DNA from: Straminergon stramineum | Lineage: Eukaryota; Streptophyta; Bryopsida; Hypnales; Calliergonaceae | Length of the DNA stretch: 64,000 bases | Assembly: GCA_963920665.1 (NCBI GenBank) | Contig: OY987272.1 | Location: forward strand, 14,017,001 to 14,081,000 | Direction: 5' to 3' | Part shown: piece by piece, positions 48,509 through 59,655 of the stretch | How positions within the stretch are numbered: position 1 is the first letter of the stretch | Layout: the number at the start of each line of letters is the position of its first letter | Position numbers and translations under genes: made by a program | Notes under the pieces: model-generated | What the model was told of the DNA's origin: nothing | Database searches by the model: none | Seen by the model: the letters and a program-made list of their open reading frames with translations, nothing else

Positions 48509-51500
48509 ATGAGATGGACTCATTTCAATGCTGAATCTTACGAACTCCCCGTATTTGGACCTCCTCTTTGCAGGGAGGACGTCTTTGCAGATGTCCACAA
48601 CTTGGATCATTGCATCAAGTACTTGAACCAGTCGTTGGTAACCTTCGGGTTTCCCTCCGGGCTCAATTTATATTCAAGTGACCCTGTAAGATTTTATCAT
48701 GCAATTAGGTCGTTCTTTTTGCAAGTTTTCGGATTTCTCCTCAGTGTGTTCGATCTGGAATGTTTGAGATTCCAAGACTTTTTATGTTAGAAATGTACAA
48801 GAGTTTCTGGAGATGCCTGTGTTTTCTGATCCTTTGAAAATGGCTTAATTCTGGGACAGGTATCGATCGCGAAGACTTGTAACTGTGTATATGCAATGAT
48901 CCAGCAACGGCAACGAGACATTGAGTACCGTGAAACCGCCAATGACACAAGACAAAGGTTTGCACTGGCTCTGACGTGGTCGAGTGTATTTGCTAATATT
49001 AGATTTCTCATTGAATACTAGTATATGATTAAGTACCCTTCTGTGCCATGCCCCGAAGCGATAGTGGTGAATACGATGTATCTCTCATATTTGGCTCTGT
49101 TCCGCCCTATGTTCATCCAGAAGTTGCATATTACGAGGCTGAAAGTATGGCTGAATTGACACCAATTTTATTCAATGCCTTGGAGACGGACATGCAGATG
49201 GCTCTGCATGGCTCATCTTTTGGTTGTTATTGTCACTACTGCTCGATATTGAGAGAATCTTTATATAGCGGTATCTAGAGCCTATAGAAACCGTTAAAAA
49301 GTTAACGTGGCCTTCTACAAGTGTACTAATTGTAACTCTGAGACTCCTTTGTTGTGCAGGCTGATGTCAGATATGTCCAGGCTAGAGACCAAGATGGAGA
49401 GACTGTCTGATCAGCTCAGTATCAAAGAACGTGAAATGCAAGCGATGGCGAGCAAGGTAACTTAACAAGATGAATAAACTAGTAGCCCATTTTCTGAATG
49501 AAGCCATTCGTCTGTGCCACGAGGATCTACATGAATGGCTTTATGCTCAAAGTCAACGTGTACAGTACAAGTACAGTCTAAGGCACGTATAGAAATTGAA
49601 TTGAGGTTTGCGGGTGGTAACAGGAACAAAAGTTGACAACGAGTTTTAAGACGCAGTTGGAGAAGCTGCAACTAGAGAAGGACGAGTTGCAACGCATGCT
49701 GATTGCCACTCAGGTATGACGAGCATATTCTGCTGTTGCAAAGCATGTGGGGTTTAGTTGTCGTAACTGTCACTATTTCATTAAACAAAACAGTTATTTG
49801 CGCTGAGTACGGGAGTTCCCATATCTCCATTCTGATTGCAGGAGTCGTGGTCTGTCTTATGTTCTAATGCTAACCAGAAATATAGAGATTATTGTTCAGA
49901 GTTTACCTATTCCTCTGTCATGACTTTATTGATGTGATTCTGTTTGTCAAGTCCTGACGTATGTACTTGGCTACATGGACAGCAAGTGAGATCACAGCAG
50001 AACCATGAATTAAAGAAGAAGGAGAAGGAGTATGTGAAGCTACAGGTGCTCTTCCTGCAGCTTTCTGTGTGCAAATTACTATTCAGAGCATTGTTAAGCT
50101 TGAAAAGAGTACTTAGAAGTTCACTTGTCGGTTAGAATCTTCATGTACGAATGTGCTTTGCAAATTCTGAGTAAGTGGAAGAATGATGGTTACACAAATT
50201 CTATATCTCTGCCGAGTTCAATTGCAAAAGGGTTCATTTTTTTTAACGTTTAACTCTTGCATTGAATATAGGAGCGTCTGAATCAGGTAGCAATGGAGAA
50301 AAAGAAGGAGTCGAAGAATGGCTTAGAAATCATGAACCTTCTTCAGGTACAGTGCTACACATTCTACAGACGTTATAAACTTGTGCTTGCAGTTTTGGAT
50401 CTGGATGTGGTAGGACAACATCGTTCACGCTAAGAGTGTTGTTTGTGGGAATTCAACTTAATTGTTCATTCAAGTTCCGTTCTCTGCCACATTGCATGTT
50501 TTTAACATTTGATTGCCTCGTCCCTCCGAATCCTAATTCTATTTAATACAACGTGTTATTTGCCCTCAACTCTACCACTCACGTAGCAGTTTTCTCAGGG
50601 TTTTTGATAAGTACAGGTCTGGATGAAACGATGACAGAAATTTAGTTTGTCTGCCATGTTTGTTTATCAGAAAGAAGGGAGGCAACGGGGGACATGGAAC
50701 GCCAAGAAAGCTGATGGTGACTTTTACAAAATGATTGTAAGTTTAACTCTGTCCTACCGTCTAATTCTATGGGCCTGTCGTACAGTGATATTTCAACTTC
50801 GATATTGTAATAAATTTTCGCGTTGGCATCCTGGTTTCTCTAGCACCCACCCCCACCCACCTCCTTACTTAAAACCTGCTTACAAGAACATTATGCTTGG
50901 AAATAAATTCGTTATTTTCAACCGTCTGTTATATCCTGTGCATTCTGATAATTTAGCAGGTTGAACCTCATTCTCTACTTCAACTTTGGTCTAGGCACTG
51001 CCATCTGTAACACGCGTTTTGTGGTGGAAATACTTGAAGGATTGGAATGTTTATGCAAAAAGGTGCATGTGGGCACACTTGTGCAGGTTGATTCTTATGA
51101 AACCAAGAAGCAGGATCTAGTCGCTGAGAATGCAGATCTGCGTGCATTGTTACGATCCATGCAGGTGTTGTACCAAGGGGCGCAGACCCACACTAATTAA
51201 GACTAAGAATAAATGCTGTTGTTTAATTCTCTTCGCCACAAAGAATGCTTTACAGATGGTCATCGTTTTGTTTCATCTGCTTAGCGTTTCCAGTGCTAAT
51301 CGAGGATGAAAAAATTCTCAACATTTTGAAAGCTAGTAGAAGGCTGGATTCGAGGCACTTGGTGCCTTGGAGATTTGGGTCTGTTGCTTGTCCACATTGC
51401 TGTAAATTGAATGTTAATTTGCTTTAATTTTGCAGGCTGACATGCGGGACTTTTTGAATACATCAAATGGCTCGAGTAGGCCTGGAAACATGACGAATGG

Positions 51501-53999
51501 AAGTGTGGACCTGGAGTCACCTCTAACTCCTTTGGGAGGCCGCACTGTAAGTGCTCTTGCTGTTATCTGCATTAATTATCTTGTGTCAGGTATATTATAA
51601 ATATCTTAAGCCAGTATTGGCAGCTGGTCTTTAGAGTACTTTAGTTCAATCTGACGAACGTGATGATTTATGCTGCTGTTCATTGACATAATTCATTGCC
51701 AATTTGTTCTTTACCGATTTTGCTGCAACTAACACGTGTTCTGGTTCTCTCGACGTAAGATGTGATTCTCTTGGAGCTTTCATTCGTACTAACAAAGGGA
51801 AGGTTGCATTGCCAGGACGTCTTTGACTTACCATTTCACATGGCTAGAGATCAAATTGAGCAGAGCTTGCGAGCTAAAATGTCCAGTATAAAGGTAGATT
51901 CTTGTTCTATATTCCTGCTTAGTTTCCCTTTCTTCTGGAAATCGGATACTCAGATTTTATGCTTTCTTGATTTCTGAAGATCTTCTGGTTGCATTGTTTA
52001 TGCGAACCATCTAACCAACTGTGGCTCTGCGACGAACGACGATTGATGTCAATTTGTACGACTTATTGTGCATAATTATGTATTTCACTGCGAAAATGCT
52101 TTAAGATCAGAGTTCTTAATTGTCTACATGGTCTTATTGGGCAGGAGCGGATGATGCAGCTCCAAGAAGGGCAGAAGGAAGGACAAGATGGTGACTCTTG
52201 TGCGCATGAATTGCAGCTAGAAGAACAGTTCGCTGAGGCCTGCAGCATATTAGATGAACAGGTGCAACAGAGGAATATGTCGGACTATCTTGTGAATCGC
52301 TTGCTTTGGGTTACCATATACCTAATACTGTTTACTTTCTTTCTCATAATTTCTGAAACCATTCTCCACATTTGATACTCCAGGCCACATTCATGACCGA
52401 GGACCTCCCTGACCCAGAAGAAAACAGGTACTGTGAGGCTGAATATATTCTCGACTGACTTCCGCAGCAAGTGATTTTCTGTAATTGAAGTATGTGATTT
52501 TTGTTCTACTTGATATCCTAATGCAATTGAACTGTTGCTCTTGCTGGATATTGTATGTATCGTTCTTGTTTTGTAAATAATAATGATTATGCGGGCAGAA
52601 TGATATGAACCATATCTGATATTTTCTCATCTTGGGGCTGTTTCCAGTGATAATCTTAAGGAGCCGCAGCTGAGAGAAGAGATCAAAGCCTTTACACGTG
52701 AAGAGGTACCTTTTCTTGTACATCTCCGTTGGTCTTTCTAACCGCGCATGCTCGGGGATTGAACCATGTAACTTACCAAGAACCAGTAAGTAATACATAG
52801 TGTCACATCCTATATTCTATTTCACTCTTCTACATCCATCATGAAATATTTGGGGCCTTATAAAATTGTATGGATTCGCATCTGATTGTGAGCATGCAGA
52901 ATACCGCCGGACGTGAACAGAAAGCAAATATTGCAGCGAGCAAAGACTTCGGTAGAGAGCGTAATGAGCTTGCCAAGGCCCAGCAGAAACTGGCGGTTGG
53001 TTCTCTATTTCCTTTCATCCTTTTATCTGTTTTACTGGCCAGCACAATAATCTCTTTGTAGACTTCGGGGACTTTTTATTATTAACGTTGCTTCGGCAAT
53101 CAAGCTTGTGGGATTGAATAGCTTTGAATGTTTGTCAACCCAGTGATAATATAAAAATATTTAACTGCTGAAAAGTTAACACTGCTTCCGAAATATGCAA
53201 TTGCAGGAAGAACAAGCTTCGTGGACTTCTGCAGTCACTACAATGGCTCCTGCATTGCGAGGACATTCTGGACAGGTATCCTACACAAGACTTCTATACT
53301 TCTTCAGATTGTGGGTCGACTAAGGATCTTATTTTATATTCCGTCACTTCTTTGTCTTGCGTGGAAGAGAACGAGCGTTTAGGGTTCACATCTTGGACAA
53401 TCTCGACCAGTGAACCACTGAATATCCAGTCGCTTTTCTTTTGGAAAACTCAATGACTCTCCAGATTATGAATTTGGCGCAGTTCTAGGATTACTGAAAC
53501 CTGAGTGGAAGGCGTGTCATAAACAAGGTAAGCATGCAATGAAATCAATCTGTCTCCACTTTTGTCACCTATGGTTTCAATATAAATTTCCCTTTTGCAG
53601 AAACAGGATGTACCTGAAGTTGCGATTGCGTGTCCTGAATCGCTAATTAATGATAAAGAACCTGCTGAAAGTAGAACTGCTACCATCGCGCCAGAAAATA
53701 AGAGTCCTTGTATCCTGGACATCATACCGATCGCACCTCAGAAATCTGAAGTGGGATCCCCACTTAGTACTAAACTTACTGATCCTTTTCCTCATGTTAA
53801 ATACTATGCAAACCCATGGCTTGACCCCTTGATATGGGAAAAAATTTGTGCTCCGATTGAGACTCTCAGCAGCAGCCAAGAAGACCATTGCGTGCAGCTT
53901 AATAATCAGGAACTCGAACATGAAGCTCTTGACCTAGGATCATCCTCTGTGTGGTCTAAATTCAGTTTTGCGACAATTCACTCTTCCATATCCACATAA
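48509..53999 (+). CDS. SSX2IP/Msd1-like (ADIP family) coiled-coil protein
   Basis: This is the plant relative of animal SSX2IP (ADIP) and yeast Msd1, which with WDR8 anchor microtubule minus ends at nucleation sites; that role is inferred here. Exons: 48509-48685, 48860-48957, 49360-49456, 49624-49713, 49983-50045, 50272-50346, 50671-50736, 51087-51164, 51436-51546, 51816-51893, 52145-52261, 52384-52427, 52648-52705, 52900-52995, 53207-53275 and 53601-53999. They total 1716 nt, 571 residues, and nearly all introns are phase 0. Family landmarks in order: HCIKYLNQSLVTFGFPSGL, NCVYAMIQQRQRDIEYR, a coiled coil through LEKLQLEKDELQRML, KKKEKEYVKLQERLNQVAM, and the conserved RQRGTWNAKK and DLVAENADLRALL. 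An in-frame TAG lies shortly upstream of the start (48482-48484). The C-terminal 130 residues are poorly conserved. No membrane segment or signal peptide is seen. Confidence 0.9.
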
Positions 54000-54534
54000 T
54001 TTGGTACATTTGTGCCTCAGTACTCCGTAAAGTTCGCCTAGTTGTACTACATTGGAGCACCGCAGTTTAAGTTAGGTAGAGATCGATCACCGTGTTTCAA
54101 GCTTCTTTGGGACGCTCATGTATTAAATCTGACGACTGTGAAAAAAGATGCCATCTCCATGACAGGAGCGTGGGTGCTTATTTTTGTTAATTTTATTTTA
54201 AACTTGTGAAAAATAATACAGCAATGAGCCTTTGTTCACGTCGACAAGCGTAGGGCAAAGAGATAACACAAGTAATCAATAGTAATGAAGTTATTGTTCC
54301 TGGTCTTCATAGGAACATATTTCAGCAAGTCATTGCCATGTGGACGGGTATATTTGTATACGTATACTCTATCTATCTATAGATGGGACTCTCTGTTCAT
54401 TTATCCTTGGTCGAGATAAATGCTGGCTTTCCTTGTGCTTGAGTTTCTATGTTGAACAGTATCGGTCTGCTTTTCAAAAGTTGTGTAACTGCTGGATTTC
54501 GCTTCTAATTCCTTGAGAGGGTTGTTTATCGTAG
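54000..54534. other. Probable 3' UTR and downstream sequence
   Basis: Follows the ADIP-family stop codon. It contains AT-rich strings around 54190-54220 that may include the polyadenylation region. No further feature is seen. Confidence 0.4.
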
Positions 54535-56073
54535 GGAGGGCTCTGTGACCCACCTCGGTTCGAAAATTACGAAGAGTTTGAGCATTGGATTGCTCGCTCA
54601 GCATTTGGTGGACGGCATGACGAGACCATGGTTATGCTTCAACGCACACAGACTGTTGCAATAGGACCAGCGGTGAGAGGCTATCTTTGTGCATTTTCAC
54701 TTTCCATACTTTTATGGTGGTAATTGCTTTTTTGGGTGTTCTTGGGCCTTATGTTTAATCTTGGTTGTCTGACTTTGTAGCTTCAGAGTATGATGGTTTG
54801 CATGCCTCATTGCTGAAGTGCAGTAAGAGTTTAGCGTACGGATGTGCGTTTTATGACGTTCGTTTCAGACTTCCATCGTCTTTTGGCTTTATGAGAGCCC
54901 ACAACTGATTCTTGGAGGGGGTTTTCCGTTGATGTGCATCAGGTCTCTGACAACGAGTCGAGGTTTACTGAGATAGCCTGAATTGTTTATATACTCCATT
55001 AGGGGAATATCATCTTCACGATCCTGTAAGATGTCCCCAAGCAGTCCCTTGGCCTACTGCTCGTTTATTTCTAGAGTGATGAGCCGTAACCTGTTACAGC
55101 CATGCTAAATTTCAGTAGCAAGCAGTGCCTTTTTCCTTCTTCTGTAATCCAAGTAGGACTCGGGATGATTGTGGTACAGTTTTGAGAGGGTGTCGCACCA
55201 CCCCTTCAGATCAGGCAAATAGTGAAATCTTGTATAGCTCTCATGGGAATTCCAGCTTTCGTCGGACTGGCTAAGTTGCTTCAACTTTGATATAATTGAA
55301 TATTTTGAAATAACTGGCGTGCATCAGTCTCACGGCTGGTCAGTGGTCAAGATGTACCCTTTTGCGGTAGTAATCGCTAGTTTCTCGTTCTGTAAGAATC
55401 CTTTTAGACCTCGTCATTCATTTTTGTGCTATTGCCACATAGCTTGGTTCATCTCTGGCTTTGGGTAAGTACACATAGTATTTTCTGCACCTTTTGGCCA
55501 CCACGTGGCTTTTGCAACTACATTCGCAGAAAATTCAAAATGTGAATCTCACTAACAGTCCGTGAACAACAAAGAGACTCTAGATGATTTAAGATGATTT
55601 ATTTTTTCGTTGAATTTGTCAGTACAACTCAATCAAGAAATGATTGACTGTGTGATTTTGGTGAATTTTTGGAGAATGGAGAAGGTGCTTTGGGTTGTCA
55701 CTTAAGATCTTCATATCTTTTTTTCCACACCTCGAAATGATCCAACGAAAACTATCAGATCATATTCAACACCATGTCTTGTAGCTCTTGTTTTGTCCAT
55801 AATGTTTCTATAAATTTTGAAAGGTGCTGAAACCCATGATTCTTTTTCATAGAGTAATTCTAATGCTTAGATGTTGCCAAGCCTTCTGAAGGATTTTATG
55901 ATCTTTCTGCAGGTTGTGTTTTTGACACGCCGAAATCCATTGTTCCTAGCTATGGCAGAGCAAATGCTCTCATGGGGATGCACTGTCCAATCCCTGATGG
56001 ACACGTGTATTTGAACCCACCTTGGACATCAATTCCAAATCTGTTGCTGGAGGGTCCTTGTGTAACACTGTAG
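54535..56073 (+). other. Exon-like sequences beyond the ADIP-family stop
   Basis: Positions 54535-54672 form a 46-codon, phase-0 open stretch, bounded exactly by an AG acceptor (tatcgtag) and a GTGAG donor. It encodes a credible globular sequence (PRFENYEEFEHWIARSAFGG, then MVMLQRTQTVAIGP). A further acceptor at 55911-55912 (tttctgcag) opens two usable frames: one ends at TGA 56012-56014, the other at TAG 56071-56073 (SIVPSYGRANALMG). Another possible terminal exon is 54781-54816. These could be alternative 3' exons of the ADIP-family gene, since its exon ending at 53275 is also phase 0, or part of a separate gene. I do not recognise the encoded protein. Confidence 0.4.
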
Positions 56074-56941
56074 AGAAACTGAGCATCTGTAGGTGAGAAT
56101 GATGAGATGAGGTCTAGCTCACATAAGGGATAATTTCTTTATGTTAACCTTTATTTGTACGGTTTGTGCAATGATTTTGAGACCCATGATCACTAGTGGC
56201 ATTGAATGTTATGTTCATTATTTTTGAGAAATGAGAAATTATTTTGTAATGTAAGCACCACTTGGTTGTAGAATTTTTGAGGTGCAAGGTAAGAACATCC
56301 AAAACTACTGCTTTGACTACTTTGGATAGTCTCTATTACTTGAGTGGTGAAGAGATTTGAATGCACTAGAGAATGCATCATTTGGATATTTTATGCAAAG
56401 ATTGTGAAGGGTCACAATTCTTTGGTAGATGTTCTAAAACCATTTTTTTAGAGAAGGTACCGGTATTGATTTACAAGATGAATACACTATCAATGACAAT
56501 TTCATCAAGTGGTGCTTTACCTCTAAAGTCCCTTCATGAAATACTTGACATTTAGGTAGGTTCTAAATTTTGAAAGGCTTCCTCTTTTTTCATCTAAAAG
56601 TGGAAAATTTTTTAACAAGTATCTAGAAAAGAATATCAAGAGGTGGTCAAATTCCTTGGCTTACATTAGGGATGATTTATTTGCTTTTAGTCAATATTAT
56701 TGAACCTTTTACAACTATTGTTTTGGATATCACATGCCCTTTTTTACAATGTCTTGTTGAAGCAAACACTTTTTTTTTTTTTTTATCATTTGGTCATTTA
56801 GGATCAAATTCAATTTTTTTGGAAATATTTGTGAAGTCACCTAGTCTCCCATTGACATATTTGAGTCATCCCATCCCTCCTTAAATGCAATTTTTTCTAA
56901 TTAGAACTTCAAGTTGGGATAATTTGAAAAATGGGGATATC
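56074..56941. other. AT-rich intergenic DNA
   Basis: Composition returns to AT-rich after about 56100. A T-run lies at 56768-56785. No gene or RNA is identified. Confidence 0.45.
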
Positions 56942-57528
56942 TTAACCCCTAAAGGACTGAGGCACATTTCGGGTAGAAATTGTCAAAAACTGACACTTTT
57001 TAGGGCAGCAAGAAAAAAATGAAAAAAAAAGTTTTTTTTTCAAAATTCAACCGTACAAATTTGAACCAGACTTCTTTGGGAATATGTGGAAAAAATTTTA
57101 GAAACTTTGACCGCACGGATTGAAAGGTTACAACGTTAGAAGTTTGGTGAAAAAGTTTTTTTCCAACCTTGCCCGACATGGCTTGCAAACTTTAACTCCT
57201 TCTAGAATGAGATTCTTACACTGAATAGGGTTAATTTTTTCGACATTTTCAACTTGGATCATGTAAGCTACACACCCGCCAAATTTCAAAACCATAGGAA
57301 GAGTTATGCACATGCTGCCCGAAGCTGCCCGAGCTGCCTGCAAAGTTCAGGGCAGCATAACTTTTGATCCGGGCACCCGATCGGAAAAAAAAATAGATTT
57401 TCAGGAAGGGGATACATAGATACACTACATATCCAAATTTCATGAACATCCGACTACAAATGACTTCATAGGAGCTACCCAAGATTTCTTGCATACATTG
57501 AATGGACACTTGGTCCTTTAGGGGTTAA
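56942..57528. mobile_element. TTAA-flanked inverted-repeat element (family B2)
   Basis: The borders are TTAA at 56942-56945 and 57525-57528. Inside them CCCCTAAAGGAC and GTCCTTTAGGGG are perfect reverse complements. The palindromic TTAA can be read as a target-site duplication, as in piggyBac elements, whose ends also begin with CCC. The 587-bp interior has no transposase and includes a repeated gctgcccgaagctgcccgagc phrase near 57318. Open stretches on the minus strand (57000-57509) show no family signature. It is a non-autonomous element. Confidence 0.85.
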
Positions 57529-58368
57529 GCAAAAAAAATTTTTTTTGGGCAACATTAGAAGAGAATGAGCTCTTGTAGAAGACTACAAGTTCCCACAAGT
57601 TCTCAGACCATGGAAACTCGACTACAACAATTTGCTGACGTGCTCAAGCAACGGCCATGTCAGATAATCATAAAAAATTATTTTTAAATATTTTTTTAAG
57701 AAAATTATTTTTTAAATATTTTAAAAAAAAATTAATAGTTTTTTCATAGTTTTAAATTCTGGCTAGTCCTGGTTGGTTCCTAGCCTAGGGAACTGGCCTG
57801 AAACGTCCTTCTAAAGCAGTTGAATCTCATCTAATATTTGTCCCCAAACATGACCTAGCCTAGATGTCAATGACAAGAGAATAAGAATTTTGAGAGTTTT
57901 GGAGGAATCCTTTTTCTAATTCCATCCCCAGCTAAGGTAAAGGCATCCATTCTTGACAAGTGACTTCAACCCTACCTATAGGACATTGCAATTATTTCCA
58001 ACTAAGATTGGAACAAATGGCCAAGCAAAGCTTGGAATGTTTGTTTGTTTTTCTCTTTTTCAAAGTTTAGACTAATAAATGCATGACACATGTCCCAATG
58101 CAATGAGCAAGAAAGTAGGAAGTAATGAGTGGGAAAATAATTCTTGAATGATTGGAGTTAGAAGAGTCTAGATATTGGCTATGGGTCCAAAGTACTTTTT
58201 GCCTTTCAAAATTCATAAAAATTTTAGTTCAAGCAAAAAAATTACTAATTTTTTTGCAATCCTCATTATTTCTATCATTGTTTCACCTCTAAAAACATTT
58301 ACTTTGCCTTGGACTACTCCAAATCATGTCTAGAATTGCTTATTTGATTGGTTATAGGTGACTTCACC
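57529..58368. other. AT-rich spacer between two TTAA elements
   Basis: Contains an A/T-run near 57672-57735 and no supportable gene or RNA. Confidence 0.45.
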
Positions 58369-59029
58369 TTAACCCCTAAATGCCCAAGGCACCCAAATGT
58401 GGTGTTTGGAAAACTTTGAAGTTAAGTAAAACCCAACCAAATTGCTATTATTAGTAGTTTATATTTTTGGAGAATTCTTTTTGAAGTCTAGTTTTAGGAT
58501 CAAAAAGCTGATCTTAAAAATAAAGGATTATGATTTTTCTATTGAGGATTTTGTGCAAGGATACCCAGTGCAATCTTGACTTCCCGTAGTATTGTAAGCT
58601 CTTGGAAATGAGCCTCAAATACACTAGATCTTGGAGGCAAAATCACATTAGAAATTCATTTAGAAAAATCGTAGAATAGATTTTGAAAAACTGTAAATTG
58701 ATTGGGGTTGTGCATGCTAGGCCCTACAACCTCATATTTTTTTAGTGACCAACTTTTTAGAGTTGACATGCAAAAAGTGAATTGAAAAATTTTCATAGTT
58801 TTTACACCCTCACGATTAAACATTATAATCTTTAAACATTATAATCTTTCAATCTGTAAGTGATAATGTTATGTTTTCTTTTCCTATATGATCTCTAACA
58901 TGTCTAGTTTGAATTTGTACGGTTACAATTCAAAAAAAATTGGTACAACTTATGAAAATGTTGACTTTTTGTACAATTTAGAGCAAATTTCAAGAAGCTC
59001 CAAACAGGCCTTGGGCATTTAGGGGTTAA
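58369..59029. mobile_element. TTAA-flanked inverted-repeat element (family B3)
   Basis: The borders are TTAA at 58369-58372 and 59026-59029. The termini CCCCTAAATGCCCAAGGC and GCCTTGGGCATTTAGGGG are perfect reverse complements; counting the TTAA and the next base, the inverted repeat is 23 bp. About 661 bp with no coding capacity. The shared first nine bases with the 56942 element and the different following bases show related but distinct subfamilies. Confidence 0.87.
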
Positions 59030-59358
59030 GTTGGGCCTTCACCAAATGGCTTTCATATCATAGGAGTAAACTTTAAACAACCCAGATGGATAAAATTGTC
59101 TTTTTTTTTAAATAGTTTAAAATAACACAAGCGTCTTCATCTTGCAATTGATCGCCCCACAAGAGATCTGGAAATGCCCCAAAAATTCTAGCTGATCAGC
59201 AACCTGCAATCACCCACGGCAGCATCAACTTCCCGGAATGAATGGCAAGTTCACAGCAGTGTATCAATCCCCGTCATGTCGACGTCTGCATTAATTTCAT
59301 AAGAGCCAACTTCATCTCGATGCGGATGGATGTCAATCCTGCACAACAGGTAACTTAC
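59030..59358. other. Spacer between TTAA element and exon candidate
   Basis: Composition becomes more balanced from about 59130, as in gene-derived sequence. On the minus strand a frame around 59345-59260 (IHPHRDEVGSYEINADVDM) is open but out of phase with the exon candidate to its right. No complete gene is seen. Confidence 0.35.
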
Positions 59359-59512
59359 CTGCATTGACATTCTTCAGTCCATTCTTTAGCAATCCTGCAC
59401 AATACTCTTTTGCAATATTGTTCTTTTTTGCACGCTTGACAAGTTGAAGGAAGGCCATGCACAGTGATGGAAGAACTGACGAGCTGAGATCGGGCTCCTC
59501 GATCTCCGGCAT
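59359..59512 (-). CDS. Isolated first-exon candidate, unknown protein
   Basis: The minus strand has ATG at 59512-59510, followed by 51 open codons and one base to a canonical donor (CAG|GTAAGT, the break lying between 59359 and 59358). The peptide begins MPEIEEPDLSSSVLPSLC and contains FLQLVKRAKKNNIAKEYC and GLLKNGLKNV, a plausible helical, basic sequence. It lies in a small GC-balanced island among transposons. No downstream exon in a compatible phase was found before the TTAA element at 59029. The gene may be broken, or its next exon may be far away or outside recognition. Function unknown. Confidence 0.4.
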
Positions 59513-59604
59513 AAATTTAATTGTTGCAATCGGTTTGGCGTTTGTGATGGACCTCGCAGATCAGATCGATATTCTTCTTTAATTGCTAGTCAATTATTTT
59601 TTTG

Positions 59605-59655
59605 CCAATCAATTCTTCTTTTGCAATCAATTCTTCTTTTGCAATCAATTATTCA
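59605..59655. repeat. Short tandem repeat, 18-bp unit
   Basis: The unit gcaatcaattcttctttt occurs about 2.7 times in a row with one length variant at the start. It is probably replication slippage and has no clear function. Confidence 0.8.

Noticed and set aside
59339..59358. A 20-base intron (gtaagt to gtgcag) that would extend the orphan exon at 59359-59512
   Set aside because: Far below the minimum length spliced in plants; the downstream frame then ends soon at a TGA.
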